A DNA stretch of 64,000 nt from Candidatus Rubrivivax defluviihabitans (GTDB lineage: Bacteria > Pseudomonadota > Gammaproteobacteria > Burkholderiales > Burkholderiaceae_C), in NCBI GenBank assembly GCA_016709385.1, contig JADJMW010000002.1, positions 248,001 to 312,000 of the forward strand, given 5' to 3'. Positions 9,051-18,142 of this stretch are shown here, in pieces. Numbering within the stretch: the first letter of the stretch is position 1; every line of letters begins with the position of its first letter. A program made the translations under genes and the position numbers. A model generated the notes under the pieces. It did not search any database. It was given only the letters and a program-made list of their open reading frames with translations, and was not told where the DNA came from.

Positions 9051-9539
9051 ATGACCGACCTGCCGGGCTGGGTCAAGCACAGCACCGTTTGGCTGCTGCT
9101 GGCGCTGGGCATCTTTCTGGGCGTGCAGGCCTGGATGCGCAGCGAGGCGGCGACGCGCTTCGTCGTCGACGGCGGCACGGTGGAGATCCGCCGCGCCGCC
9201 GACGGCCACTACCACTGGCCGGGCCGCATCGACGGCCGTCGCGTGGACTTCCTGGTCGACACCGGTGCCACCGGCACGGCGATCCCGGAGTCGCTGGCAC
9301 GCAGCCTGGGTCTGGAGCAACGGGGGAGTGTGCGCTCGCAAACCGCGGGCGGCGTGGTCACCGGCACGGTGGTGGTGGGTCACCTGCAACTGGAGGGTGG
9401 CGTCAGCGCCGAGCGGCTGCGCATGGTGGCCCTGCCCGGGCTGGCCGCCCCGCTGCTGGGCATGGACGTGCTGGGCCGGCTACGCTGGCAGCAGGGCGAG
9501 GGTCTGTTGCGCGTGGACTTGCACGGGGCAGCGCGGTGA
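9051..9539 (+). CDS. Retropepsin-like aspartic protease, membrane-anchored
   Basis: The 162-residue protein has one N-terminal membrane segment (about residues 9-24) and then a periplasmic domain with FLVDTGATGTAIPESLA, the DTGA catalytic motif of clan AA retropepsin-like proteases, followed by GLEQRGSVRSQTAGG and LLGMDVLGRL. This is the bacterial 'TIGR02281 family clan AA protease' arrangement. A single DTG motif means it would act as a homodimer. Its stop overlaps the GTG start of the next gene (GTGA), so the two are translationally coupled. Confidence 0.85.
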   Translation: MTDLPGWVKHSTVWLLLALGIFLGVQAWMRSEAATRFVVDGGTVEIRRAADGHYHWPGRIDGRRVDFLVDTGATGTAIPESLARSLGLEQRGSVRSQTAGGVVTGTVVVGHLQLEGGVSAERLRMVALPGLAAPLLGMDVLGRLRWQQGEGLLRVDLHGAAR

Positions 9540-10486
9540 CGGGGCGCTGGCTGCGCCGCCGGTTGGCGGCACTGGCGGTGACCCTGCCGTGGCTGGCGGT
9601 GGCGCCGGCCCCGGCTCAGCCGCCGGCCGCCGTCTGCCCGCCGGCCGTGGTGTCGACGGGCGCGGCCGACGGCGCCCCGCGCGACCGCGGACTGCTGTGG
9701 CGCATCACGCGCGATGGCCGCAGCTCTTACCTCTACGGCACGCTGCACGTGGGCAAGCCGGCCTGGCAGCGGCTGGGCCCGCAGGTCACCGCGGCGCTTC
9801 GCGCCAGCGATGCGCTGGCGCTGGAGGTCGACCCCGGCGACCCGGCGCTGCTGCAGGCCTTGACCGGGCTGCCGCGTGGCACCGCGCTGCCGGCGCCTCT
9901 GAACGACCGGCTGCAGCATGCTTTCGAGCGCGCCTGCGTGGCACCCGCGTCGCTGGCGCCGTTGCACCCGGTGCTGCAGACCACGACGTTGGCGGTGCTG
10001 GAGGCACGCTGGCTCGGCATGGACCCCGCCTTCGCGCTGGAGCAGATGCTGGCGGAGCAGGCGCGCGCCGGGGGCCTGCGCGTGGTGGCGCTGGAGACCG
10101 CCGCGCAGCAGACCGGGGCGCTGCTGCCCGCCAGCGACGCCGAGACCCAGGCGCTCATCGATCAGACCCTGCGCCAACTGGAAGACCGCAGCGCGCGCCG
10201 CGTGCTGGCGCGCCTGGCCGCGGCCTGGGAGAGCGGCGACCTGGCGGCGCTGGAGGACTACGAGCACTGGTGCGACTGCGTCGCCAGCGACGGCGATCGC
10301 GCCTACCTGCGCCGGCTCAACGACCGCCGCAACCCGGCGCTGGCCAACGGCATCGAAGCCTGGCATCGCCAGGGCCGGCGCCTCTTTGCCGCGGTGGGGG
10401 CGCTGCACATGACCGGGCCGCAGTCGCTGCCGCGGCTGCTGGCGAAGCAGGGCTTCGCGGTCGAGCGCGTGGCCTTCGAGCGCTGA
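9536..10486 (+). CDS. TraB/GumN family protein, secreted
   Basis: The 316-residue protein starts with GTG overlapping the previous stop by 4 bp. A signal peptide ends near APAPAQ (about residue 28). The TraB/GumN (Tiki-like) fold shows the paired motifs SYLYGTLHVGKPAW near residue 62 and RLFAAVGALHMTGPQSL near residue 283, whose GTLH and GxLH histidines are the proposed metal ligands, plus ALEVDPGD and ALETAAQQ acidic blocks. Family members are putative metallo-proteases or haem-binding proteins; the role here is unknown. Coupling to the retropepsin gene hints at a shared envelope task. Confidence 0.82.
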   Translation: MTGRWLRRRLAALAVTLPWLAVAPAPAQPPAAVCPPAVVSTGAADGAPRDRGLLWRITRDGRSSYLYGTLHVGKPAWQRLGPQVTAALRASDALALEVDPGDPALLQALTGLPRGTALPAPLNDRLQHAFERACVAPASLAPLHPVLQTTTLAVLEARWLGMDPAFALEQMLAEQARAGGLRVVALETAAQQTGALLPASDAETQALIDQTLRQLEDRSARRVLARLAAAWESGDLAALEDYEHWCDCVASDGDRAYLRRLNDRRNPALANGIEAWHRQGRRLFAAVGALHMTGPQSLPRLLAKQGFAVERVAFER

Positions 10487-10572
10487 ACTGTGGCGCAAAC
10501 CGGTCTTCGGCGGAGCGCGCCCGGCGCACAATGCAAGTTGTCCCGACCGCAAACAAATCGAGGAGACGCGAC

Positions 10573-11202
10573 ATGACGGGTGCAGGCGACTTGGCCAGGA
10601 TGGTGCCGGGCTTCGACTTCCTTCAGAGCCTGATCAAGGGCGCGGGCGCCGCGGTGCCCGGCATGGGGCAGTGGATCGCGCCCACGCTGGACCCGGAGGA
10701 ACTGGACAAGCGCATCGGCGAATTGCGCACCGTGCAGTTCTGGCTGGAGCAGAACGCGCGCCTGCTGGCGACCACGATCCAGGCGCTGGAAGTGCAGCGC
10801 ATGACGCTTTCGACGCTGCAGGGCATGAACCTGCCGCTGTCCGAGCTGAGCGAGGCCTTGCGCATCAAGACGCCTGCGTCACCACCGCCGCCGCCACCCC
10901 CGGCAGCACCGCCGCCGGTGCCGCGGTCGGCACCGGCGGCCGTACCCGAGGCTGCCGCAAAGGCTGAATCCCCTGCGGCCAGCACGAGTGCCGGCGTCAT
11001 CGACCCCATGCAGTGGTGGGGTGCGCTGACACAGCAGTTCACCGAGATCGCGTCCAAGGCCATGAAGGATGCCGGGCTCGATTCGGCGAGCGCTCCCGAA
11101 CTGTCGGCTTCGGCGCCGCCCCGCACCGGCGCGAAGAAGGCGCCGGCCACGAAGACGGCTGCCGCCAGGCGCGCGACCGCGTCGCGCAAGCGCGGCGCCT
11201 GA
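10573..11202 (+). CDS. phaM: PhaM-type polyhydroxyalkanoate granule protein
   Basis: This 209-residue protein has the PhaM layout. The N-terminal helical part contains FDFLQSLIKG and ELRTVQFWLEQNARLLATTI. A Pro-rich stretch (about 97-120) follows, then DPMQWWGALTQQFTEIA, and a Lys/Arg/Ala-rich tail (GAKKAPATKTAAARR) like a histone tail. In Ralstonia eutropha PhaM activates PHB synthase and ties granules to DNA. GAGGAGA lies just before the ATG. No phaC or other PHA gene is in the window, so assignment rests on the layout. Confidence 0.8.
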   Translation: MTGAGDLARMVPGFDFLQSLIKGAGAAVPGMGQWIAPTLDPEELDKRIGELRTVQFWLEQNARLLATTIQALEVQRMTLSTLQGMNLPLSELSEALRIKTPASPPPPPPPAAPPPVPRSAPAAVPEAAAKAESPAASTSAGVIDPMQWWGALTQQFTEIASKAMKDAGLDSASAPELSASAPPRTGAKKAPATKTAAARRATASRKRGA

Positions 11203-11219
11203 ACGTTCGGGCACCTGCC

Positions 11220-12413
11220 ATGTCCGGTTTCCTGGTCGGCCACGCCACGCATCCGGACTGGAAGGCGGCGCTGGCACTGGCCGCCATGCAACTCGACGCC
11301 CAGCGCGAGCGTCACGACGCCAGCGGCGCCGGTCCGCTGACGTTGGGCTTCGCCTATTTCACCGACCACTACGCCGCCTTTGCCGAGGCCTTGCTGGCGG
11401 CGCTGCGTGAGCGCTGGCCCGGCGTGGCCTGGGTGGGCAGCGTCGGCGTGGGCGTTTGTGCCGGCGGCGTGGAATATTTCGACGAACCGGCGCTGGTGCT
11501 GATGCTGGCGGCCCTGCCGGCAGGGCGCTTCGAAGTCTTCTCGGGCGCGCGCAAGCTGCAGCGCATCGAGCCCTACAGCGCTCTGGTGCACGCCGACCCG
11601 GCCACGCCCGACCTGGCCGAGCTGATCGTGGAAATGAGCGACCGTACCACGTCGGGTTATCTTTTCGGCGGCCTCGCGTCGTCGCGCGGGGCCGCCGTGC
11701 ACATCGCCGACGGCGTCTGGCAGGGTGGACTGTCGGGCGTGGCCTTCACCGAAGACGTGGCGCTGGTCTCGCGCGTGACGCAGGGCTGCCAGCCGGTGGG
11801 ACCGACGCGAGAGGTCACCGCCTGCGAGCGCAACATCATCGTCGAACTCGACGGCCAGCCGGCGCTTCCCAGCCTGCTGGCCGACCTGGGGTTGCCCGCC
11901 CTGGACGACCCGCGCCAGGCCTTGCCGCGCTTGCGCGCCACGCTGGTGGGCGTGACCGGCAGCGCCAGCGCGTCCATGGCGCCGGCCGGTGCCGCGGCCA
12001 TGCAGTCGCGGCACCGCGCCTTCGGCGACGACGTGCGTGTGCGCCACCTCATCGGCCTGGACCCCGGGCGCCGCGCGGTGGCAGTGGCCGAGTTGCTGCA
12101 GCCCGGCATGCGCGTCGCGTTCTGCCAGCGCGACGTGGCCGCGGCGCGGCGCGACCTGGTTCGCATCTGCAGCGAGATCCGCGACGAACTCGACTCTGCC
12201 GACGGGCCGGCGCGGCGCATTCTGGGTGCGCTGTACGTCAGCTGCGCCGGCCGTGGCGGGCCGCATTTCGGCGGCCCTTCGGCGGAATTGAAGATCGTGC
12301 AGTACGCCTTGGGCGAGGTGCCGCTCGCGGGCTTCTTTGCCGGCGGCGAGATCGCGCACCAGCACCTGTACGGCTATACGGGGGTGCTGACCGTCTTCAC
12401 CGGGCAGGCCTGA
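11220..12413 (+). CDS. FIST N/C domain sensor protein
   Basis: This 397-residue protein has both FIST domains. FIST_N covers about residues 30-220 (LTLGFAYFTDHYAAFAEALLAALRERWPG, SGYLFGGLASSRG, GGLSGVAFTEDV) and FIST_C the remainder (LIGLDP, CSEIRDEL, GALYVSCAGRGGPHFGG, GEVPLAGFFAGGEIAH). FIST domains are ligand-binding modules thought to sense small molecules such as amino acids. There is no output domain, so it may act through a partner. Its stop abuts the ATG of the GNAT gene. Confidence 0.85.
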   Translation: MSGFLVGHATHPDWKAALALAAMQLDAQRERHDASGAGPLTLGFAYFTDHYAAFAEALLAALRERWPGVAWVGSVGVGVCAGGVEYFDEPALVLMLAALPAGRFEVFSGARKLQRIEPYSALVHADPATPDLAELIVEMSDRTTSGYLFGGLASSRGAAVHIADGVWQGGLSGVAFTEDVALVSRVTQGCQPVGPTREVTACERNIIVELDGQPALPSLLADLGLPALDDPRQALPRLRATLVGVTGSASASMAPAGAAAMQSRHRAFGDDVRVRHLIGLDPGRRAVAVAELLQPGMRVAFCQRDVAAARRDLVRICSEIRDELDSADGPARRILGALYVSCAGRGGPHFGGPSAELKIVQYALGEVPLAGFFAGGEIAHQHLYGYTGVLTVFTGQA

Positions 12414-12944
12414 ATGCCGGCCGGCAGCGACCCCCCGGATGCGGCCGCGCTGCTGTTCCGCCGCGCCACGCGCGACGACCTGCCGGCCATCGTGGCCATG
12501 CTCGCCGACGACCCGCTGGGCGCGCGGCGCGAATCGGATACCTCGCCGCTGCCGCGCTGCTACCACGACGCCTTCGACGCCATCGACCGCGACCCGAATA
12601 TCGAACTCGTGGTCGCGCAGGCCGGCGCTGGCGGCGCGCTGGGCGCGTTGGGCATCGTGGGCGTGCTGCAACTGAGCTTCATCCCGAATCTCAGCCACCG
12701 CGGCGGCTGGCGGGCGCTGATCGAAGGGGTGCGCGTGGCCGCGGCGCACCGCTGCGGCGGCGTGGGCCGGCAGATGCTGCAGTGGGCCATCGAGCGCGCG
12801 CGGCAGCGGGGCTGCCTCATGGTGCAGCTCACGTCGGACAAGTCGCGCACCGACGCCATCCGTTTCTATGAAGGCCTGGGCTTCGTGGCCTCGCACGAAG
12901 GCATGAAGCTGCACCTGTCGCGTGGTGAGGGTGACCATGGCTGA
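12414..12944 (+). CDS. GNAT family N-acetyltransferase
   Basis: The 176-residue protein reads LLFRRATRDDLPAIVAMLADDPLG near the N-terminus, the usual GNAT opening, and HRCGGVGRQMLQWAIE near residue 118, the acetyl-CoA pyrophosphate loop (R/Q-x-x-G-x-G). It closes with AIRFYEGLGFVASHEGMKLHL, the conserved last strand. It starts immediately after the FIST stop and overlaps the next gene by 8 bp, so FIST-GNAT-methyltransferase form one transcript. The acceptor is unknown. Confidence 0.87.
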   Translation: MPAGSDPPDAAALLFRRATRDDLPAIVAMLADDPLGARRESDTSPLPRCYHDAFDAIDRDPNIELVVAQAGAGGALGALGIVGVLQLSFIPNLSHRGGWRALIEGVRVAAAHRCGGVGRQMLQWAIERARQRGCLMVQLTSDKSRTDAIRFYEGLGFVASHEGMKLHLSRGEGDHG

Positions 12945-13731
12945 CGCCGGCGCCGAAGCAACCTGTCTGGCCGACCTGATCGAACTGCACCGCGGCCTGC
13001 CGCGCCAGGGGCCGGGCGACGCCCATTTCTCGCGTCGCCTGCTGCAGGGCTTGCCGAAGTTGCCGCAGCGGCCGCGCATCGCCGACCTCGGCTGCGGCAG
13101 CGGCGCCGGCGCCCTGCTGCTGGCCGAGTTCTACGGCGCCGAGGTGCTGGCGGTCGACACCACGGCCGTGTTCCTGGAGGAACTGGCCGGACTGGCCCGG
13201 CAGCGCGGGCTGCAGCACCTGGTCCACCCGGTGCAGGCCGACATGGGCGCGCTGACCTGGCCGCCGGGCGCGCTGGACCTGATCTGGTCCGAAGGCGCGG
13301 CCTACAACCTGGGCTTCGAGACGGCGCTCGCCCGCTGGCGTCCCCTGCTCGCCGCCGAAGGGGTGGCGGTCGTCTCGGAGATGAGCTGGTTCAGCGAAGA
13401 CGCGCCGGCCGAGCCGCGCGAGTTCTGGTCCGCGGCCTACCCCACGATGGCCGGCGAGGCCGAGAACCGGCGCCGCGCGCAGCGGGCGGGCTTCGCCGTA
13501 CTCGGCACCGAGAGGCTGCCCGACGAAGCCTGGTGGAACAACTACTACAGCCCGCTGCGCGAGAAGATCGAACACCTGCCTGCCGCATTTCGCGCCCGCG
13601 CCGCGGTGGCCGAGGCGGAGCAGGAAATGCGGCTCTTCGAGCGGTTCAGCCACCACTACGGTTATACGTTCTACATCCTGCACCCGGACGCCGCGGCGCG
13701 ACCGGCCCCGGCGCAGTCGATTCGGTCGTGA
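12937..13731 (+). CDS. SAM-dependent class I methyltransferase
   Basis: The 264-residue protein has motif I RIADLGCGSGAGALLLAEFYG (about residue 47), AVDTTAVFLEEL for the acidic ribose contact, and DLIWSEGAAYNLGFE as motif II. It is a soluble class I methyltransferase of the Methyltransf_25/UbiE-like type; the substrate cannot be read. ATG 12937 is preferred over an in-frame GTG at 12922 because GAGG lies upstream and it gives the common 8-bp overlap with the GNAT gene. Confidence 0.83.
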   Translation: MADAGAEATCLADLIELHRGLPRQGPGDAHFSRRLLQGLPKLPQRPRIADLGCGSGAGALLLAEFYGAEVLAVDTTAVFLEELAGLARQRGLQHLVHPVQADMGALTWPPGALDLIWSEGAAYNLGFETALARWRPLLAAEGVAVVSEMSWFSEDAPAEPREFWSAAYPTMAGEAENRRRAQRAGFAVLGTERLPDEAWWNNYYSPLREKIEHLPAAFRARAAVAEAEQEMRLFERFSHHYGYTFYILHPDAAARPAPAQSIRS

Positions 13732-13779
13732 CGCCAGCACGGCGGCCCAAACGCGGGTGCAGCCGCTACAGTGCAGGGC

Positions 13780-15273
13780 ATGAATGCCCCCCTGCCCCCG
13801 GATGCCGCCTCGCGCGCCGAACGCCAGCGCGAGGCCGTGGCCGCCCTCTCCGCGGTGTTGCCCGCCCATGCGCTGCTGTGGCAGAGCGAGGACACCATTC
13901 CCTATGAATGCGACGGCCTGACCGCCTACCGCGAGCGCCCGCTCGTGGTGGCGCTGCCCGAGACCGAGGCCCAGGTCGCCGAGGCGCTGAAAGCCTGCCA
14001 TGCGCTGAAGCTGCCGGTGGTGGCGCGCGGCGCCGGCACCGGCCTGAGCGGCGGCGCCCTGCCCAACCCCATGGGCGTGACGCTGAGCCTGGCCAAGTTC
14101 AACAAGATCCTGAACGTGGACCGTGCCGCGCGCACCGCCACCGTGCAGGCCGGCGTGCGCAACCTGGCCATCAGCGAAGCGGCGGCGCCGTACGGCCTGT
14201 ACTACGCGCCCGACCCCAGCAGCCAGATCGCCTGCACCATCGGCGGCAACGTGGCCGAGAACGCCGGCGGCGTGCACTGCCTGAAATACGGCCTCACGCT
14301 GCACAACGTGCTGCGCGTGCGCGGCCTCACGGTGCAGGGTGAACCGGTCAGCTTCGGCTCCGAGGCGCTCGACGTGCCGGGCCTGGACCTGCTGCCGCTG
14401 GTGGTGGGCAGCGAAGGCATGCTGGCGGTGACGCTGGAAGTGACGGTGAAGGTGGTGCCCAAGCCGCTGCTGGCGCGCTGCATCATGGCCAGCTTCGACG
14501 ACATCCGCCGTGCCGGCGACGCGGTGGCCGCGATCATCGCCGCCGGCATCATCCCGGCCGGGCTGGAGATGATGGACAAGCCCATGGCGGCGGCGGTGGA
14601 AGACTATGTGCACGCCGGCTACGACCTGAATGCGGTGGCCATATTGCTGTGCGAAAGCGACGGCACGCCCGAGGAAGTGGCGGAAGAAATCGACCGCATG
14701 CTCGACGTGCTCTCGGGCGCTGGCGCCACGCGCCTGGAAGTGAGCAAGGACGAGGCCCAGCGGCTGAAGTTCTGGAGCGGGCGCAAGAACGCCTTCCCGG
14801 CTTCGGGCCGCATCAGCCCCGACTACATGTGCATGGACAGCACCATCCCGCGCAAGCGGCTGGCCGACATCCTGCAGGCCATCGCCGGCATGGAGCAGAA
14901 GTACGGGCTGCGGTGCGTCAACGTCTTCCACGCCGGTGACGGCAACCTGCACCCGCTGATCCTGTTCGACGGCAACGACCCCGACCAGCTGCACCGCTGC
15001 GAACTCTTCGGCGCCGACATCCTGGAAACCAGCGTCGCCCTGGGCGGTACCGTCACCGGCGAACACGGCGTGGGCGTGGAAAAGCTCGGCAGCATGTGCG
15101 TGCAATTCAGCCCCGAGGAACGCGAGCAGTTCTTCGCCGTCAAGCGCGCCTTCGACCCCGGCGAAGGGCTCAACCCCGGCAAGGTGATCCCCACGCTGCA
15201 CCGCTGCGCCGAGTCCGGGAAGATGCACGTGAAGGGCGGGCTGCTGCCGTTTCCGGAACTGGAGCGGTTCTGA
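13780..15273 (+). CDS. glcD: Glycolate oxidase subunit GlcD (FAD-linked)
   Basis: This 497-residue flavoprotein (E. coli GlcD is 499) has the FAD-binding PCMH signature RGAGTGLSGGALPNP at about residue 86, IGGNVAENAGGVHCLKYG, and the C-terminal FHAGDGNLHP and GGTVTGEHGVG motifs of the FAD-oxidase C domain. With GlcE and GlcF it oxidises glycolate to glyoxylate at the inner membrane. The ATG at 13780 (MNAPLPPD) is preferred over the GTG three codons upstream. Its stop overlaps the glcE start by one base. Confidence 0.93.
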   Translation: MNAPLPPDAASRAERQREAVAALSAVLPAHALLWQSEDTIPYECDGLTAYRERPLVVALPETEAQVAEALKACHALKLPVVARGAGTGLSGGALPNPMGVTLSLAKFNKILNVDRAARTATVQAGVRNLAISEAAAPYGLYYAPDPSSQIACTIGGNVAENAGGVHCLKYGLTLHNVLRVRGLTVQGEPVSFGSEALDVPGLDLLPLVVGSEGMLAVTLEVTVKVVPKPLLARCIMASFDDIRRAGDAVAAIIAAGIIPAGLEMMDKPMAAAVEDYVHAGYDLNAVAILLCESDGTPEEVAEEIDRMLDVLSGAGATRLEVSKDEAQRLKFWSGRKNAFPASGRISPDYMCMDSTIPRKRLADILQAIAGMEQKYGLRCVNVFHAGDGNLHPLILFDGNDPDQLHRCELFGADILETSVALGGTVTGEHGVGVEKLGSMCVQFSPEEREQFFAVKRAFDPGEGLNPGKVIPTLHRCAESGKMHVKGGLLPFPELERF

Positions 15274-16358
15274 TGGACGCGGCACTCGACCGAATCGTCG
15301 AACAAGTGCAGGCCGCGCGCGTCGCCCAGACCCGGCTCGACATCCGCGGCGGCGGCACCAAGGCCTTCTACGGCGGGCCGCCGAGCGGCGAGCCGCTGGA
15401 GGTGGCACCACTGGCCGGCATCAGCAGCTACGAACCCAGCGAACTGGTCGTCACCGTGCGCGGGGGCACGTTGTTGGCGGACCTGGAAGCCGCGCTGGCC
15501 GAGAAGGGCCAGTGCCTGCCATTCGAGCCGCCGCGTTTTGCACAGGGCGGAACGGTGGGCGGCATGGTTGCCGCCGGGCTGGCCGGCCCAGCGCGCGCGG
15601 CGGTGGGCGGTGTGCGCGACTATGTGCTCGGCGCCAAGCTGCTGAACGGCCGCGCCGAGCTGCTGGGCTTCGGCGGCACGGTGATGAAGAACGTGGCCGG
15701 CTACGACGTGTCGCGTCTGCTCGCCGGGTCGATGGGCATCCTGGGCGTGATCTGCGAGGTGTCGCTGAAGGTGCTGCCGGTGACGCCGGCCACGCTGACG
15801 CTGCGGCTTGAGATGAACGTTGCCACAGCCATCCAGCGCCTCAACGAATGGGGTGGTCAGCCCTTGCCGCTGAATGCCAGCGCCTGGTGGGAAGGCATGC
15901 TGGTGCTGCGCCTGTCGGGTGCCGGCGCGGCCGTGCGTGCGGCGCAGGCGAAGATCGGCGGCGAGGTGGTCGACCCGGTGCTGGCCGCTGCCTTCTGGCA
16001 AGGGCTGCGCGACCACCACGACGAGTTTTTCGTCGGCGCGCTGCGCGCCGTGGCAGGCGGCGCCAGCCTGTGGCGCCTGTCGGTGCCTGCGACCACGCCG
16101 CCGCTGGCCTTGTCGGGCGAGCAACTCGTGGAATGGGGCGGCGCGCAACGCTGGATCTGCACCACGGCGCCGGCCGCCACGCTGCGCCAGGCGGCTGCGG
16201 CGGCGGGCGGCCACGCCGTGCTGTTCCGCGCCACCGACAAGAGCGCGGGCGCCTTCGCGCCGCCGGCACCGCCGCTGGACCGCATCCACCGCGAACTGAA
16301 ACGGGCCTTCGACCCCGACGGCATCTTCAACCCCGGCCGGCTCGTGCCCGGGCTTTGA
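15273..16358 (+). CDS. glcE: Glycolate oxidase subunit GlcE (FAD-binding)
   Basis: The 361-residue protein is a shorter FAD-binding subunit: LDIRGGGTKAFYGG near the start, GGTVGGMVAAGLAGPARAA and GGTVMKNVAGYDVSRLLAGS for the FAD-contact loops, and the C-terminal LKRAFDPDGIFNPGRLVPGL. It overlaps glcD by one base (TGATG), so translation is coupled. glcF does not follow directly; three other genes lie in between. Confidence 0.92.
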   Translation: MDAALDRIVEQVQAARVAQTRLDIRGGGTKAFYGGPPSGEPLEVAPLAGISSYEPSELVVTVRGGTLLADLEAALAEKGQCLPFEPPRFAQGGTVGGMVAAGLAGPARAAVGGVRDYVLGAKLLNGRAELLGFGGTVMKNVAGYDVSRLLAGSMGILGVICEVSLKVLPVTPATLTLRLEMNVATAIQRLNEWGGQPLPLNASAWWEGMLVLRLSGAGAAVRAAQAKIGGEVVDPVLAAAFWQGLRDHHDEFFVGALRAVAGGASLWRLSVPATTPPLALSGEQLVEWGGAQRWICTTAPAATLRQAAAAAGGHAVLFRATDKSAGAFAPPAPPLDRIHRELKRAFDPDGIFNPGRLVPGL

Positions 16359-16360
16359 CC

Positions 16361-17020
16361 GTGGCTGCCGATATCGTCGACGGCATGCGCCGCTATTACG
16401 CGCGCCGTGCGGCCTATTACGAGCGCGTCTATCACAAGCCCGAACGACAGCATGACCTGCGCGCCATGGAAGCCTGGCTCGCCGGCGCCTTTGCCGGCAG
16501 GCAGGTGCTCGAAGTCGCCTGCGGCACCGGCTGGTGGACGCCCCATGGCGCGCGCGATGCCGCATCTTGGCTGGCCACGGACCTCAACTCCGAGACGCTG
16601 GCGGTGGCGCAAGCGCGGCCGATGCCGGCGAGCGTATCTTTCGCGACCGTGGATGCCTACACGCTGGCGGGCCTGGATAGGCAACGCTTCGACGCTGCCT
16701 TTGCCGGCTGCTGGTGGAGCCACGTGCCGTTGTCGCGCCTGCCCGGCTGGCTGGAAATGCTGCATGGCCGGCTGCCGTCCGGCGCGCGCGTCGTCTTTCT
16801 CGACAACTCCTACGTGCAGACCAGCAGCACGCCCATCTCGCGCCGTGACGAGGCCGGCAATACCTACCAGCAGCGCACGCTCGACGACGGGTCGGTGCAC
16901 GAGGTGTTGAAGAATTTCCCCGGCCGCGACGAGGCCGTCGCCGCGCTCGGCGCGCGGGCGCGGCAGCCGCAGTGGACCCCGTACACGCACTACTGGGTGC
17001 TGTCCTATGAGCTGGCCTGA
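16361..17020 (+). CDS. SAM-dependent methyltransferase inside the glc locus
   Basis: The predicted 219-residue protein has motif I QVLEVACGTGWWTPHGAR (about residue 47), LATDLNSETLAVAQ, and WWSHVPLSRLPGWLEMLH. The GTG start at 16361 lies two bases after the glcE stop; an ATG at 16385 is the alternative. The RRYYARRAAYYERVYHKPERQ N-terminus is typical of small class I methyltransferases of unknown substrate. Its close spacing on both sides (glcE before, lrgA-like after) places it in the same transcript. Confidence 0.8.
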   Translation: MAADIVDGMRRYYARRAAYYERVYHKPERQHDLRAMEAWLAGAFAGRQVLEVACGTGWWTPHGARDAASWLATDLNSETLAVAQARPMPASVSFATVDAYTLAGLDRQRFDAAFAGCWWSHVPLSRLPGWLEMLHGRLPSGARVVFLDNSYVQTSSTPISRRDEAGNTYQQRTLDDGSVHEVLKNFPGRDEAVAALGARARQPQWTPYTHYWVLSYELA

Positions 17021-17023
17021 GAC

Positions 17024-17386
17024 ATGGACGCGCTGAGGGGCTTCACGCTGCTGCTGCTGTGCCAGTCGGCCGGCGAGGCGCTGGCCAGGCTGGCGCACTG
17101 GCCCTTGCCGGGGCCGGTGCTGGGGCTGGTGCTGCTGGTCGGCCTGCTGCAGTGGCCGGCCGTGCGCGTACCGGTGGAGGCGGCGGCGCAACCGCTGCTG
17201 GGCCACCTGTCGCTGCTGTTCGTGCCGGTGGGCGTGGGCGTGATCGGCCACCTGGGGCTGGTCGGCCAGTACGGCGTGCAGATGCTGGTGGCGCTGGTGC
17301 TGTCGACCTGGGTCGGCTTGCTGGTGGCCGCGTGGGTGCTGCGCGCGCTGCTGCGGCGGGAGACCGCGGCGCCGCTCGCCCCCTAG
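17024..17386 (+). CDS. LrgA/CidA family membrane protein
   Basis: This 120-residue protein is almost wholly hydrophobic with about four membrane helices. It contains WPLPGPVLGLVLLVGLL and LLFVPVGVGVIGHLGLV, the conserved LrgA/CidA core (family pattern PG-x2-GL and FVPA-GVG). It starts 3 nt after the methyltransferase stop and is followed by an LrgB partner. Family members were first called holin-like, but Bacillus and Streptococcus LrgAB and plant PLGG1 are small-acid transporters. The position within a glycolate oxidase locus favours a transport role. Confidence 0.85.
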   Translation: MDALRGFTLLLLCQSAGEALARLAHWPLPGPVLGLVLLVGLLQWPAVRVPVEAAAQPLLGHLSLLFVPVGVGVIGHLGLVGQYGVQMLVALVLSTWVGLLVAAWVLRALLRRETAAPLAP

Positions 17387-17396
17387 GGCCGCCACG

Positions 17397-18110
17397 ATGA
17401 ACGAGGTCGTCCAGCTCTGGGTCTACCTGTCCGCCACGCCGCTGTTCGGTCTGACGGCCACGCTGGCGGTCTACGTGGCGGCGTCGCTGCTGTACGAACG
17501 ACTGGGCCGTGCGCCCTGGGCCAACCCGGTGCTGTGGTCGGTGGTCGTGCTGGCGTTGCTGCTGCGCGCCACCGGCACGGCGTACGAGACCTATTTCTCG
17601 GGCGCGCAATTCATCCACTTCCTGCTCGGCCCGGCCGTGGTGGCATTGGCCTGGCCGCTGTGGCAGCGCCGTGCCGAATTGCGCGCCCGTGCCGGCGCAC
17701 TGTTGCTGGCGGCGCTGGCCGGTGGCGCCGCCGCCAGCGGCAGCGCGGTGGTCATCGGCTGGGCGCTGGGCCTGCCGCGCGAGGTGATCGCTTCGCTGGC
17801 GCCGAAGTCGGTGACGGCGCCGGTGGCCATGGGCATTGCCGAGCAGCTGGGCGGCATTCCCGCGCTGGCCGCCGTCTTCGCCGTGCTCACCGGGCTGGTG
17901 GGCGCCATCACCGCCAAAGTGCTGCTGGACGCGGCGCGCATCCGGCCGCCTGCCGTGCGCGGCTTCGCACTGGGCACCGCCTCTCACGGGGTGGGCGCGG
18001 CGCGGGCGCTGCAGGTACACCCCGAGGCCGGCGCCTATGCCGCGCTGGGCCTGGGCCTTCAGGTGCTGCTGGCCGCGCTGCTGATGCCCTTGATCGCCCG
18101 CCTGTTCTGA
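17397..18110 (+). CDS. LrgB/CidB family membrane protein
   Basis: This 237-residue integral membrane protein has about six to seven helices and the LrgB signatures ALAPKSVTAPVAMGIAEQLGG (about residue 136) and GFALGTASHGVGAARAL (about residue 182). It follows the lrgA-like gene by 10 bp. In plants the fused LrgA-LrgB protein PLGG1 carries glycolate and glycerate across the chloroplast envelope. The next gene on the same strand is glcF, 32 bp away. I infer a glycolate (or lactate) import role, with moderate confidence; the family call itself is secure. Confidence 0.88.
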   Translation: MNEVVQLWVYLSATPLFGLTATLAVYVAASLLYERLGRAPWANPVLWSVVVLALLLRATGTAYETYFSGAQFIHFLLGPAVVALAWPLWQRRAELRARAGALLLAALAGGAAASGSAVVIGWALGLPREVIASLAPKSVTAPVAMGIAEQLGGIPALAAVFAVLTGLVGAITAKVLLDAARIRPPAVRGFALGTASHGVGAARALQVHPEAGAYAALGLGLQVLLAALLMPLIARLF

Positions 18111-18142
18111 CCCCGACCCTCGGGACCCCCCTTTTTCCGCCC

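Noticed and set aside
7475..9536. Upstream extension of the TraB/GumN frame over the FAH and protease genes
   Set aside because: The extension overlaps two convincing genes in other frames and has no domain. The GTG at 9536 coupled to the previous stop is the natural start.
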